Of a stretch of 64,000 nt of DNA, positions 17,150 through 29,200 are shown piece by piece. The DNA comes from Notospermus geniculatus (Eukaryota; Nemertea; Pilidiophora; Heteronemertea; Lineidae): the NCBI GenBank assembly GCA_002633025.1, contig NMRB01000483.1, positions 65,966 through 129,965 on the forward strand, read 5' to 3'. Under the pieces are notes generated by a model. It was not told the origin of the DNA, made no database searches, and saw only the letters and a program-made list of their open reading frames with translations. Each line of letters starts with the position of its first letter. The first letter of the stretch is position 1. The translations under genes and the position numbers were made by a program.

Positions 17150-18130
17150 GCAGTGGTGGCAAGCTCTCCAACTCAGTTCACATTCAAGGTATTGCCTGTT
17201 ATGTGACCAGGTGTATTCAAAGAAATGAGGACGGCATGCTACCAAACTAGGTTCATATTCAAGGTATTGCCTACCATGTGGCAGGGTGTACTCTAAGAAA
17301 TGAGGACAGCATGCTCTCAAACTAGGTTCACACACGATTGCATTAAATAAACAACAAAATGCTAGTTTTAATCACATAATCATTATAATTCATTAAAATC
17401 ACAATTCCATCCGCTCACCTAAAGCTACAAATTTCATCATAATAAAGTTATACCATTCTGTTCTGGCTTGATGAAATGGTAAAATGTTTTAAAGCGTGTG
17501 GTTTATAATAGACCTCTTTAATCCATATCAACATCCAAGGAACAATCTTTAAAACGACTCGTAATAATAGTCACTTCTTGTTCCTCTCTCTTTCAGACTA
17601 AAATACAGAATAAGATATTCCATCTTGGCTAAAACAGTCTAAAAAACACCCTTTATCATCACGATCAAAAAGGTATCTTCTGTACCTTCATTCGATCAAA
17701 TACTAAAGAATAAAATATTCAATTACTAACAACCATAAAAATCTTACAAGTCATTCGTCATCATATAGCACAATATAAACATGAAAGGGCCAGCCCTTTA
17801 TCCCTTGTTCTTCTCACATAGGATTCTCCTTTTTCCCTTAAGAGCCGGTGAGCCATCCATGGCAAGCTCTGAAACTATGCCTACCCTGTGGCAAAGTGTA
17901 GAGTGTATTCCAAGAAATTAAGAAGGCATGCTTTATAACTAGGTTCATATTCAGGGTACATGTATTGCCTATCATGTGGCAAGGTGTATTCCATGAAATG
18001 AAGATGGCATGCTCTATAACTAAGTTCATATTCAAGATATTGCCTACCATGTGGCAAGACGTACAGTGTATTCCATGAAAATGAAGGTGGCATGCTCTGT
18101 AACTAGGTTTCTATTCCAGGTTTTGCCTGC
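17150..18130. repeat. dispersed ~75-bp repeat units downstream of CCDC14
   Basis: Two clusters (17150-17335 and 17870-18130) share the words aggttcatattcaaggtatt, gcctaccatgtggcaagg and ccaagaaatgaggacggcatg. The ~530 bp between them is AT-rich without a gene. These units may lie in the CCDC14 3' UTR. Confidence 0.7.
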
Positions 18131-18202
18131 CTTGTGCCAAGGTCACTTCAGAAGTCTCACCAACGATAAGAACAGTCGTTAGGTACAAAAACCAAGTTAA
18201 CA

Positions 18203-21200
18203 TTATCGGACCGTGGTCTTTTTCAAAGCATTCTGCAGCCTAGCAATGTTGGCATCAAGGTTAGCAAGTCCCTCTCGGAAGGTACGATCATCTTGAGAAT
18301 TTATCGAGGATACAGATGACGACGTGAGGATGGATTCAGACCCTATGGATTTCCCGTCGTCGAAACTCGACAGAGATGACATCATGGAACTGTCCATGTC
18401 TGTTCCTTGTCGCGTTGATTCCAGGTGAAAGGAGGCAGTGTACTGTCTGAACTGTCCCTGTGGGTATTTATTGAAATAGTCTGTAACGCTATACCGTGAA
18501 TAAGCCGACGTGTCAGATCGTGGTGTTGCAGGTTCAGGAATAAGTGGCGTGCATGTCACCACCTCTGGTATTTTTGGAACGGCCAAAGGTGGCGTCACCG
18601 GGCGCCGTGAAACTTTTTCCGACACAGACGAAACAATCGTCGACTCGTCATCTTGTTGATTCACAAAACTGACAGTTTTCGATTTCGTGTTCACTTGACC
18701 ATATCCTGGACTCCGGGACTTTTCCTCCCCGCTGCCTTCGAATCCCTGCGGGCTTGGCCTAGATTCGAAACGCGCAGGCCTAAAAGGACTCGGTCCATCT
18801 TTCTCTGGTTCCTCAGTCATTTTCGGTGACCGTTGGGCATACGTCTCGCGGACCTCCATATCAGCAAGCCCTAATCCTGGCGATCCAATCTTCTCTGCCG
18901 GTTGGTTCGTTTTGTTGAATTCCTCCAGCGCTTGTCGGGTCAATCGACTTGCTCCCTGGCCTGCAGGGCTGCAATGATTTGACAACGGAGCCTGGGGACG
19001 GGAGGGGTCATAGCGAATCTTGTACTCGCTGTAAAGAGAATAATGAAAAGTAACGTTGATATTGGCCAAACAATGAGAAGTGATAACGTCACTTTGCCTC
19101 AGTTCCCCCTCCCCCACACANNNNNNNNNNNNNNNNNNNNNNNNNNNNNNNTTACCCCCCCCCCCCCCCCACATGGACAACATCTGAATACTTACTGTAC
19201 AAGATCTGTCATCCTATTAACTTCTGTGTCCCTCTGCTGGAGAGCGAAGGCACTAGCTTGACGTTCACGATCCGACGCTTCCAGCTTGATCTTCAACTCA
19301 TCAATCTTTTTATTACAAGCGTCTAACTCCTTCTTCAGTTTTGTCGTCTCTTGAAGCCAATCATGGCGAGTTTTCATGTGGTCTGTGTCCTGAAAGACAT
19401 CCATCTTAAAATTAGAATCATGCCCCATCCTGACAACTCTGACGTGATATGATACCTAAAGTCGTCTCCGATTTTCGCAAATTTTCAACCCAAACCGGGG
19501 CCTTCCCCAGGCACTTTCGAGTAGAGATCCCAGAAGTGGAATAGTAGTAGTGGGAGTAGTAGTAGAGATCCCAGAAGATTCACTTCTTGGATCTCTACTA
19601 GAAAGTGCCTGAGGAAGACACAGGTTGGGGTCGAAAATTTACAAAATTCGGAGACGACTTTTCATATCATATCATTTTGCGTGTCGTTCTCTGTACTCTA
19701 TGTTGGACAACTCTGATGTTGGGATATTGTGTGGGTCAACTCAGATGATTAGTTTTCACATCTCAAAATACAACACTTACCTTCTCGCTCAAGGTCAGCA
19801 TCATTTTCTGTTTTTCTGTCTTAACAGTCTCAATATCTCCTTCCAACTGATATATCCTGTTCTGCAATTGGCTGTTTTTTTCTCGCTCCTCATTGAACTT
19901 TTGTTGGACGGAGGAATACTTGGCGTGGAGGTGGGCAACTGGAGTGACAGAAAGTTTGACATTTAAACAACGACAGAAACTGGGGAAAATTTGGGCTAAA
20001 GTTTAGAATCCCCGATCAGAAGTGACGTTACTCCATGGCACACAATGGAAATCCTATTGTACAATGCGGCTTATTCCGTCAATCGATGACGTTTTTTTGG
20101 GCACTGATTGGGGATTCTAAACTCGTTCCAAAATTTGGACAAAAACTGTTGGCTAAAGTTTAGAATCCCCGACAGAAACTGGGGACAATTTGGAGAAAAA
20201 CTGTCAAATTATCAATAAGATGAAGAATCTATCAATCAGTACTGCGCGGAACAAGGTGGCTCAGTTATTATTACTTACATTCAAAGCTTGTGTCTGGTTT
20301 AATATTTTCCTTCTCCTTACGTTCTCGTTCCTTTAATTGCTGATTGAGGATGCGTAACCGCCTCCGCAGCTGACAGTTCTCGCTCCGCAGTGGCTGCAGC
20401 GCCAGGTCGATCTCGGCCTGCAGGTTGATGGCACCTTTCACTGGTGAAACGTTGTTGATGGACGTTTCGAGTTCGGTGACGATACGCTTGAATTCAGCAT
20501 CACCTGAAGAGAAGCCAAGAAGAAACAGAGAATGAAAATCTGATTATCTCAATAGGACTTGTTCAAAAGGTTCTGTCCGAATGTCTGTCTGTCTGTTGGT
20601 GTAAAGAAACCTTTGCAATATACTAGTATTGGTCGAATGCACATTACCCACACCATGATACATTCTTGCCTGAATGGACTTTCAAAAGGGGCCTGTGCAT
20701 TTTGACAATTTGGGAGAGCCAGCACCTCATATTATGACACAAATTGGATCATAGCAAAATAGATAATACCTATTTTTGATAATAGGAATGTTAAATTTGA
20801 GGAAGGAGTTTCGGAGTTGCTGGTCCTTATGAATGAGCTCATGAGGTTGTTTTCAATATGAGTTTNTTTAATTATTTCTCTTTGTGTATGGAGGTTCAGT
20901 CAGTTCTGTTTTATCAAAAAGAAGCACAGCATGGGAGGGCACACAGCTGCTTCCTCATCTCCTGTTCCAGGGGGTCAGACGAGTCCTCCAGCCAGACCTG
21001 GGGAGGGGGTCCACCAAACATGCCAAAGCTTTCACTTGGATTCTTGACGGTATTGGACTTTGTCTTAGTAATTTTATGAATTACGTTAAAGGGGCAATGA
21101 TGATTATCGGCATTCAGCGAGGTGAAAGCCATGTTTGCTGTTGATGCTGCATTCTGAGCCCCCAAAGTCCATCCCGAGAGTCTCAACCATGGAAGTATTA

Positions 21201-23900
21201 TGCCTCAACCAAGTGCAAGTAGGGGAGCGGTTGTGAAGACCTGGCCTGTGTGCAAGGATGTTAGAAAGTCAGGAATATTTTTTCAAAGTCAGGTAGGCCT
21301 TTAACATGATTTTGATGATTGCCTTTCAACCAAAAATAGTGAAAATTGCAGAAACTTTGTATTCTTCTTGAGTTCTGACATTTTAAACAGCTGATATTTT
21401 ACTTAAACAAACCTACGAATTACTAAACAAAGTACATGAAAGAAACTGCAGGGGCCCAGCTCAAGTGTCAGGTTTGTCCCAAGCTTTATTCATGAAAGGA
21501 CTTCAGTTTGGCAAAGGTGTCTTCTGTAATTACACCAGCCACAAGTCTGGCATCAGGTAAAGGATAGCAGTCATGCTGATCCTAATTAGACAAGAAGTAA
21601 TTATCTATTAACACTTGTTAATAGTGTAAATGAGTTGTGGTTACTTCAAAAACTGTATCACATAATTCAACCCCTTTTTATGTTCTAATACATGTTCATG
21701 TAGTAGTTTGACAGAACTTCCAAGTTGATTCAGAGCTGGGTTCAAGTCCGGTAGGAAGCTGTGTCTTTCACCTTAGAATCCTGTTATTATCAGGGCCGTA
21801 TTTAACTTTTTGGTCCAGGGGGGGCAGAAGCCTCTCAGGGGGCAGAAGACCTCTTTTTGCCCAAAATCCGCATGAAAATCACGTTTTTTGGTTGGCTCAG
21901 GGGGGGCAACTGCCCCCCTCGCCCCCCTTTAAATACGGCCCTGATTATTTCATGCCCGCTTATACATCAGATCTGCCACTTCAATACAACTTAAGCAGAC
22001 ACTGTTTTGACATGTTCCTTACCTCCAGCCAATGCCCGCAGTTCTCCAATCAAGTATCTTATGGAGGCGTACCGACTTCGCACCTCTAATGGATCCCACT
22101 GCTTCACACCACCCGTCAACTGACCAGCTGGTGTCTCACCCAGCGTGACGTCTCCGCCCACTAACGTGGACTCGCTGCGGAGATCTGACATCGCGACATC
22201 TTGGTGGCTGCCATCTTGCAGCGATTCGTCTTCTTGAGAATTGTTTTGATGGGGCTCAACCCGACCAGGCTTGCATATCTGGGGATTATAATCTGCAGGT
22301 GTGCTGAGCAGATTAGGATGTTCCTTGATGTCAATGTTCATGCCAGGTGCTGCATGGGTGCCCCCTGGTGAGACAAAAGGAGCCGACGCACTAACTGGGA
22401 CGTTCCCGTTCATGTTGTGCAAGTTTGTCACTGGTACCTGTCCCTCAGTATCACGTACAGGCTGCTCAAATTCAAACTGCACCCGGCGTTGATCAGGACT
22501 TTGGTAAGGTGATTTTGTTATCAGGAAGTAGTCGTCCCGAGGTAAAAATGAGTGACCCTGACCTTGGCCCTGAGTCACGAGAGAATCAGTTGGGCCGGCA
22601 CTTGCTGGCCTTGGCGTATCTGCCATATTCCTCTCCTGAAAATGTTTCTCCGCCAAGTTTTTAAAAGTCTCGGTGTCAACTGGAAACGTACTGCTACGGT
22701 GTCGTACACGCCCTGCGTGCTCCCCTAACAGGAACTGTGGTTGATGTTCGGGATTTTCAGTGCTAGAAGTTGGCCCATATCCATGATACATTGGGATACA
22801 CCCAAAGTTCCCAGTCATGTCACTAGCTACTGTCGGCTGGTGGTAATTTGCATTTGGTGACAAACGTGGCGCAGGATAACCATTTTGTCCGCCTAATGCG
22901 TATATTAGTTTCTCTCTTCTGATTGGTTCACCAGAGTTTGGATGGAGGAATGCCGGAGAGTGTCCATTTTGTTCTGTGATGTATTGTTGCGGGGAACGAC
23001 GTTGATTTTTCGTTTCAGGAGTCGATGTCGACAGGCGATGATTAAAGGCTGGTGCATGTTCTCTTATGTTATCATTTGTTGGAGCCAATGGCGATCGATT
23101 TGTTTGTTTGAGCAAAGGCCGGACGCCAGCAGCCACACTATTCTTCTGTTTATCCTCTGTCCGTCTGTCCTGTCTATCTGTCCGACTCTTGGATTTTGAT
23201 CTGGATGGTTTCTTTGGCCGGTGAGCTGAAAAAGCCATTGCAGAGGATATAAGTTGATCATCTGGAGCAACCCAGACATTTTCCTCAGGCATGTCAGGGA
23301 AACCTCTGCATACTGCAAGGCAAGGGGAAAAGCCAGTCCCATGGAGTTAGAAGCATTTTCCTGCCATCATTCAAATCATTAGCCACCAGGTATCATTCTG
23401 TGTTTCTACAACCAGCTTCCCCCAAGAGATCTTCCAACCTCAGATAAATCTTACCAGGGGCGGATCCAGAATCATGGGAAAGAGGGGGCACAGCCAGCGC
23501 ACATCGTGGAAAACCTCGGTCAAATTTTAACATCTTTTCAAAATTTCAAAATTTCCCGGTCAATTTTAAAGATTTTCCACAAAATAGAGGGGGCACGGGC
23601 CGGCTTTGCCCCCCCTTGGATCCGCGCCTGCTTACCACTTTTCAGTTTTGCTGGCTCCTTGTCGAGCATGTCTGTCAACAACCTGGCGCACTTGTCTAAA
23701 TCCTTGTTTAACTTCTGAGCGTCGTCATTCTCCGAGTCAGATGAAGCAGAATACAATGAGTACGCCGGGTCAAATATAGGGGGCGCTTTGACCTTGCTGC
23801 CAGGTCTTTTAATCTTTGATGTCTTTTGTTGAGTGTTAGTGGCAGGTGCAGTACGTTTTTTTGTATTGCATGTATTGGGTGCCTTTAAGTAAGATTTCAT
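18203..23900 (-). CDS. CCDC14: CCDC14, centriolar satellite coiled-coil protein, six exons, about 985 aa
   Basis: CCDC14 is a centriolar satellite protein that restrains centriole duplication in vertebrates. In transcript order the exons are 23900-23636, 23312-22023, 20503-20279, 19938-19781, 19389-19196 and 19028-18203. Frames agree across every join. Family landmarks are an N-terminal serine/acidic patch with a CARLLTDML motif, RYLIGELRAL at the end of exon 2, and ALQPLRSENCQLRRRLRILN at the start of the coiled coil. The predicted coiled coil covers about 545-710, and the C-terminus is ANLDANIARLQNAL. Vertebrate proteins are about 950 aa, so the model is nearly full length. The start at 23900 is the first in-frame ATG; a short upstream first exon is possible. 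Intron 1 carries a MITE directly at the donor, and intron 5 contains a 31-N gap. Confidence 0.93.
19121..19151. other. assembly gap (31 N)
   Basis: A run of N bordered by C-rich homopolymer, inside CCDC14 intron 5. No exon is missing, because the flanking exons join in frame. Confidence 0.95.
19444..19676. mobile_element. MITE, family shared with 54719-54903 and 28295-28360
   Basis: The left end carries aaagtcgtctccgattttcg and the right end its inverse (cggagacgactttt). Inside, agtagagatcccagaag and a matching inverted word repeat near the middle. It lies between CCDC14 exons 4 and 5. Confidence 0.8.
20001..20122. mobile_element. 122-bp MITE in CCDC14 intron 3
   Basis: gtttagaatccccgatcag at the left is matched inverted by ctgattggggattctaaac at the right. 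A third copy of the end word (gtttagaatccccgac) occurs at about 20159. Confidence 0.75.
20866..20866. other. single-N gap at the left edge of the duplicated block
   Basis: The repeated 1210-bp segment begins on the next base. A lone N probably stands for a join of unknown length. Confidence 0.8.
21715..21765 (+). mobile_element. weak tRNA-like SINE head in the duplicated block
   Basis: gctgggttcaagtccggtag is B-box-like, but no clear A box is visible. It is also present in copy 2 at about 36031. Confidence 0.3.
21791..21943. mobile_element. hAT-like MITE with 5-bp TSD ATTAT
   Basis: The ends are cagggccgtatttaa and ttaaatacggccctg, flanked on both sides by ATTAT. The interior is G-rich on one side and C-rich on the other. 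The ends resemble those of 23455-23630, 44470-44624 and 44222-44320, which also have 5-bp duplications. Confidence 0.85.
23455..23630. mobile_element. hAT-like MITE inserted in the CCDC14 intron 1 splice donor
   Basis: The ends are caggggcggatccag and ttggatccgcgcctg, flanked by CTTAC at 23450-23454 and 23631-23635. On the gene strand CTTAC is GTAAG, the 5' splice-site sequence. The exon 1 donor now reads GTAAG followed directly by the MITE, and the displaced original GTAAGA lies at its far side. Confidence 0.9.
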
Positions 23901-23930
23901 AAAAGGAAAAGATTAGGTTACAAAAGTATC

Positions 23931-24366
23931 ATTCACCCTAACTTCAACATGGGCAAAGTGCCAGGCCTGTGGAACAGACACCGTAAAGTACACACAATGA
24001 TTAAACCACAAAGTGCCAGGCCTGTGGAACAGACACCGCAAAGTACACACAATGATTTAAACCACAAAGTGCCAGGCCTGTGGAACAGATACCGCAAAGT
24101 ACACACAATGATTTTATAACCACAAAGTGTACATGTAAGGCCTGTGGAACAGACACCGTTTAAATACACACATACCGGTAAACCACAAACCAAAGTATTT
24201 ACCAGTTGACTAAGCACAACCTTGGATTTGCTGTAGGCTCATGGAAAGTAAACCAAGTCATGCAAGTTACCCTAACATCATAAGGTAACTGACATGGATT
24301 ATTTACCACTGACCTGTGCATTTCCAAGCTTGGCACTTTGCCCATGTTGAAGTTAAGGTGAATCAT
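23931..24366. mobile_element. 436-bp inverted-end element with an internal 57-bp tandem array
   Basis: caccctaacttcaacatggg and gcaaagtgcca at the left are matched inverted at 24329-24366. Between them four copies of a ~57-bp unit (ccaggcctgtggaacagaca, then cc...cacaatgatt...accac) run from about 23952 to 24190. It lies immediately upstream of the first recognised CCDC14 exon. Confidence 0.8.
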
Positions 24367-24374
24367 AAACTTAC

Positions 24375-24640
24375 ATGTATGATGATATGATGAACTGTGA
24401 GATTGATAAAGTAAAGTTCCAGGAAGCCCTGTATGAATGTGCATTCAGATTCTTATCATTCACACCACTCAAACTGACAAGATCCAGTAGGACACCATCC
24501 CCATCATTATCCCAGGGTGGATGAATTTTATTCCGATCACCGATGTACCGATATTCCAAGAGTTCTAGAAACTTATTCACACGTGCAATCCTCACAGAAC
24601 AGCCAAGACCAAAATTGGCGGTGAATTTATTTAAAATCAG
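24375..24640 (-). CDS. candidate unassigned exon ending in a strong splice donor
   Basis: The minus strand is open for about 88 codons (GALILNKFTANFGLGC... to ...SISQFIISSYM) and ends at GTAAGTTT at 24374, an excellent donor. Start at 24640 is approximate; possible acceptors end in ttcag nearby. The downstream CCDC14 exon has an incompatible phase at its visible acceptor, so I cannot join them in frame. It could be an exon of another gene, a non-coding first exon of CCDC14, or chance. I recognise no domain. Confidence 0.25.
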
Positions 24641-26263
24641 TGCCCCACTGAAAACTGAATAGCAGGTTCTGTGTCAACAGAACCACAAAGGAGCATTCAT
24701 GTTCATTGTCCTTGTTGAATAGCTGGACCAGTGACCTAAGAAATGTGAAGAATTTCCAAGGTGATGATGGATATCATGTGGGAGGGAGATGAATAGAAGG
24801 AATTACAATGGGGAAAATGAAATAGTGAGAGGGTGACTGGGCTGGGACTGTAGTGAAGAATTGATGTGTTGATGGTTCAGATCATCACACCACCACCACC
24901 ATCCATGTCTCTGGCTGAGGAGTCTGAAAAGAATAGGGGCCTAGGCCCTTGCAGCATCATCTTGGCTATCATTGCTGCACAGACACAACAGAAATCGCAA
25001 TATCATGATATGATATACAGCAACAACAACAGGCCCATCATATGACCACAAGTGACAATGTCTTCTCAACTTGATGTGACATTTAGTTCGTCCATCATCA
25101 TATCTTCAGCAGCAGAGCCCAGAGCTGGAACAGAAGACCTTTCAGGCAAGTAAGGTAGGTATAACAATAACATGGGTTGTAAATGTCTTGGAATTCGACA
25201 AAGTCACACCGAGACCGAGTGGCTGAGACCCCCCCCCCCCCACACACTTAGCTAGGCTACACGTCTAGGCCTACAGGGCAGGGGTGGGCCAGAGAAAGTG
25301 TCCCTCGAACAATAGCATTTCTATTGTTTCCAATTGTTCAAGGGACACTTTCTCTGGCCCACCCTGTAGAATTCAGAAATTCATGAATGGACTTTTTTTG
25401 AACCACCCTGTCTGAACCCAGATGTCAACTCAAATGGACTCAAAACAGACAGAAAATCACTGAAAAGTGCACTTACTGGGAATCTTTTCATCATGTTCAC
25501 AAACTCAGTAAGTATTCAAACATATCTCCTGTAGTGACGTAACTGTTATATCGCGATCGTGATTTAGATTTGGGAGAAAAATGTCATTTTACAAACAATT
25601 TTTTAGTCCCCACAGTTTGAAATTTGGAGCCATTGCCGCGTAAGCACACGCGTCCTTCGTCTACTTCTGGGGTCGTTGAAATAGTGCCCTCAAAAATCAC
25701 CGGTATAGTCAGTATAAACCAAAAATATTGTTAATTAGAATAAAATTACAATAGAATATGTGCTGGTTGTCAAATAAAAAGCACGTAATGTGGAAATAAG
25801 TTGATTTACGAATGTTGAGAAATAGTTCCCAGCAAGTATTCTTGCACGAGCATGCCTAGACTGATTCTTTGCCTCCGTAACGCTCTGCTACACGAGCGGA
25901 GGATAGCAGGAGGGCAAAGAACCAGTATAGGTTGGCGCCACTTTCCAACAGCGATGACCAAAACTGCCGTGACTTTTTTTCCAAATATCTGTAATTCCCA
26001 AAAGATTTGCGACTTTTATGCATCCTAGCGTACAGTTTAATCTTATTATCATCAGCACTAAATGTAGTGGAGATGAAAATGCAAATTTAGTGCTTTTATA
26101 ACGCTGTAAACAAAGAAAAAAATAACATGGTAGGAGGCATGGTAGTTGGAGAATGGAATGCTAGAGTGACCTTCACCTTGTCAAATGGACCTGGATCAGT
26201 GCTCAAGCAAGAATTCAGAATTTAGCATTTTTCTCGTCGTTTTCTACTTAAATTTCTCTTCGT
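24641..26263. promoter_or_regulatory. probable divergent promoter region between CCDC14 and NT5C3
   Basis: The first recognised CCDC14 exon (minus) and NT5C3 exon 1 (plus) point away from each other across this stretch, which contains no coding exon I can support. A shared promoter region is inferred from gene orientation alone. It includes a MITE at 25279-25366. No TATA box is asserted. Confidence 0.4.
25279..25366. mobile_element. 88-bp MITE
   Basis: caggggtgggccagagaaag and tgtccct at the left are matched inverted by agggacactttctctggccc and accctg at the right. Confidence 0.8.
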
Positions 26264-29200
26264 ATGTCACTCAATCAAGCTAAAATAGCTCTGTGGGTTA
26301 GTGTATTTGTTGGTGTGACTATTTTTGGAGGGATCAAGCTCGGTTTTGCAAAGGAGAACCGTCGTAAAAGACGGTTAGCATCGATGGTAAGTCAAGATAA
26401 TTGCTGCAATTTGTAACCAGCTGTGTGAGGCCTGGCCTACATACAGGGTGACTCAGAAAAAAAAGAACATCAACATTTTACAACAAGGACCACAGGTTGT
26501 CTCTTTTTTCAGTTCTTCAGGTGGTTCTGATCACATCATCGGTGGAATTTAAACGGAGATGGATAATGATAGTGCCTGTCTTCCCATCGACCCATGTCCA
26601 TGATCACGACTGTTACGAGTAATGCATTTCAACGCAATGATTTAACTGGGTCAACTTGACGTGCCATCTTACGGTGATCCAAACGGCGCAACGTCATTCG
26701 CCAGTTCACCACGATCACGCATCTGTTCACGTGGACAGCTTGTGGAAGTAGCGAGCTGACCAATCATCGGGCTCCGATACTTGCTGACCTGGGAACACTG
26801 ATTACTAATTCATTTGTGCACAGTTTGAACCAATCAGAGCATGAGATGATTCATTATGATCAGATCCCGCAGCCTACATTCATGATTTTTCGTGAACGGC
26901 GGTGGTTTTAACGCCGTTGAGCCTGGAAGTGAGCGTGTCATTTTCCCGCCAAAATTAGTGCGCCGTGGCGACCAACATGACCAAAATACTCAGTTTATGT
27001 GTGTTTGATCAACAAAATCGGAATGAAGGTATTTATATCAAAGTAAATATTCGATAATAGTCAGTTTATATATTTTGAAAAACATAGATAAGGTGTTGAA
27101 AACTTTGCGCCCGAGTCGCAAATTGCACTGTTTGCACTAATTTGCATAAATTAGCGCAAGCCAAGATGGCGGCACATGAAATGTGGAACGGCTCGAACGG
27201 CCAGATCGATGACTCTATCCCGTCTAACTCACCTTAAAATGTTGCCGTGGACGATGTTAATGATTAAAATGTTGTGTGNCTCGTGATCGGAAGGTCGCGG
27301 GTTCGATCCCCGGCCATGCCACTCTGTAACTCTCAACTGGCCTGAAATGTCCATCGTCTGCGCTATATTGTGGCTGCCCTTTGGTTTCTACAGAAAGGTT
27401 TCTGAATCATAGGCTGGGGTAATAATGTGTGAAGCGCTTAGAGAGCGTAATACGCTATGAAGCGCTATATAAGAACTCACCATTATTATTCATTATTATT
27501 AAACATACAGTAGCTTCTACTTTGTTGATGGGAAGCCAGTCTTTTTCATCATGGGACATCTTCATCTTTTTCTTGGCATGGTCATTGATTGTGTATCCAA
27601 CCAACACTAACAGGTCCTATTAGATGCTGGTCAGTAGGCCCTACTGTATGCTGCTGATCATGGTTCAGTCTATGTGATTCAAAAGAAAGGTATCTATAGA
27701 ACCTGGGTTGGAAAGGTTATGAATAATGAATTGCTCAATATCTCCTATCTACATGTACCAGAGCACGTAATCTATTTGAAGAGGATTCAGTGAAACCAAA
27801 ACTTGTTTTTCTAACATGGCTAAGCTGAGCCCTGGGAAAACAGTATGTTATTTATTGTGCGTATTTGATCAGCTGTAAAAATTGTTGCAAAATTGGTTTC
27901 ATGGAATCAGCTCCAGGAATAACTACGCAGTTTAGATAGAGATATCATCACTCTACACAGAAATCTACATTCACAGGTCTGTCAAGTGCTGCTCTCTATT
28001 TCCTGGTAGACAAACTACTACCAAACAGAGTAGGATATGGATCCACGCTCCTGCCTGTGATACAATACAATACAATACAATACAATACCTAATCTTCTGA
28101 AAGGGATATTTAGATCTACTTCAGGGATACTTTAGATACTCTAGATACATTGTACTTTAGAAAATACTTTAGAAGATACTTTAGAAGATACTTTAGATAC
28201 TCTACTTTAGATCTACTTGCAGGGATATTTAGATCTACTTCAGGGACTCAGCTCAGTCTATTCTAGAGTCTTGTACTGTTAAGTGCCAGCCTGAAGAAGA
28301 CCCCGGTTGGGGTCGAAAATTTGCAAAATCTGGAAGTTGACTTCCTGTATATTATCACGTTGTGTGTCAATTTTAGTGCTATTTCTTTCTTTGTAAATCT
28401 TCTGAAAACAATGGCAATGCCATTTCTTATGGATTTCGGCTTTTTTGATGAGACAATTTTAATAATCATAATATTTCAGTACCGGTACATGTAATTAATG
28501 TAACCGTTCCTCACGATTGAGCTAAGCAGTGCTGGCAACAAATAGGTGTCAAAAACCACACAAATTGTCATGATAAAGGGCTGTTAATCAGTTTACTCAT
28601 TTAAACTTCCAATGTGCACTTTTTGTAACCCTACATCTTGTTACATGTGTACCTTAGCAATGAGGAACCAAACTTACTGCCTCAATAGGTGTCACTAGTG
28701 GTTAAATCTATTGATTTGAAAGAGACATTCAGGAACTGATCAATGTCCCACACAAAAGGCATCCATTGTATAGGACCTGATTACTGTGTGCTGCCCTCTG
28801 TCACAGTTGATCCGCATTGTTTTTCTCACCTGTTATTGCATTGACGTTGCTTGACGATGCACTCAACCGGAAAGAAGCCTTACAAAGAGTTAGTAATGAA
28901 GGCCTAAGTAGGCCTGCTACGAGGCCTAATCCAGAAACAACCAGATTCAAGGAACCCTGTTCTCACGTGCCTGGGACAGGATTGGTTTCTGTCCTAGTTT
29001 CACCTGACAATCATATCTAACTTCTTGTGATTCCACCCAACAGTCCGGACAAGTTGGTGGATGACAAACATTGTGTTCGTGCCGTTCTGGGATTAACAAG
29101 TTCATTTATTGTGAATTTTTGTGTGGTTTGGGATAGATTATTTTGATTTTCTGTGGAAGATTCGTGAACGTGAAGGTGAAAAATGCCTGCTTCGGACCCG

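Larger units (their letters stand above)
20867..22076. repeat. 1210-bp duplicated block, copy 1 (CCDC14 intron 2 plus exon 2 end)
   Basis: This block recurs in direct orientation at 35183-36392, offset 14316. By eye I see one difference (g at 20891, c at 35207). It includes the last 54 coding bases of CCDC14 exon 2 (22023-22076), its splice donor, most of intron 2, a 5-bp-TSD MITE (21791-21943) and a tRNA-like word at about 21730. Copy 1 is in its natural gene context on the right; its left edge is an N. Confidence 0.95.

Noticed and set aside
27285-27320. Possible functional tRNA gene with a strong B box
   Set aside because: The cloverleaf is incomplete, the A box is lost at an N, and a SINE body and tail follow.
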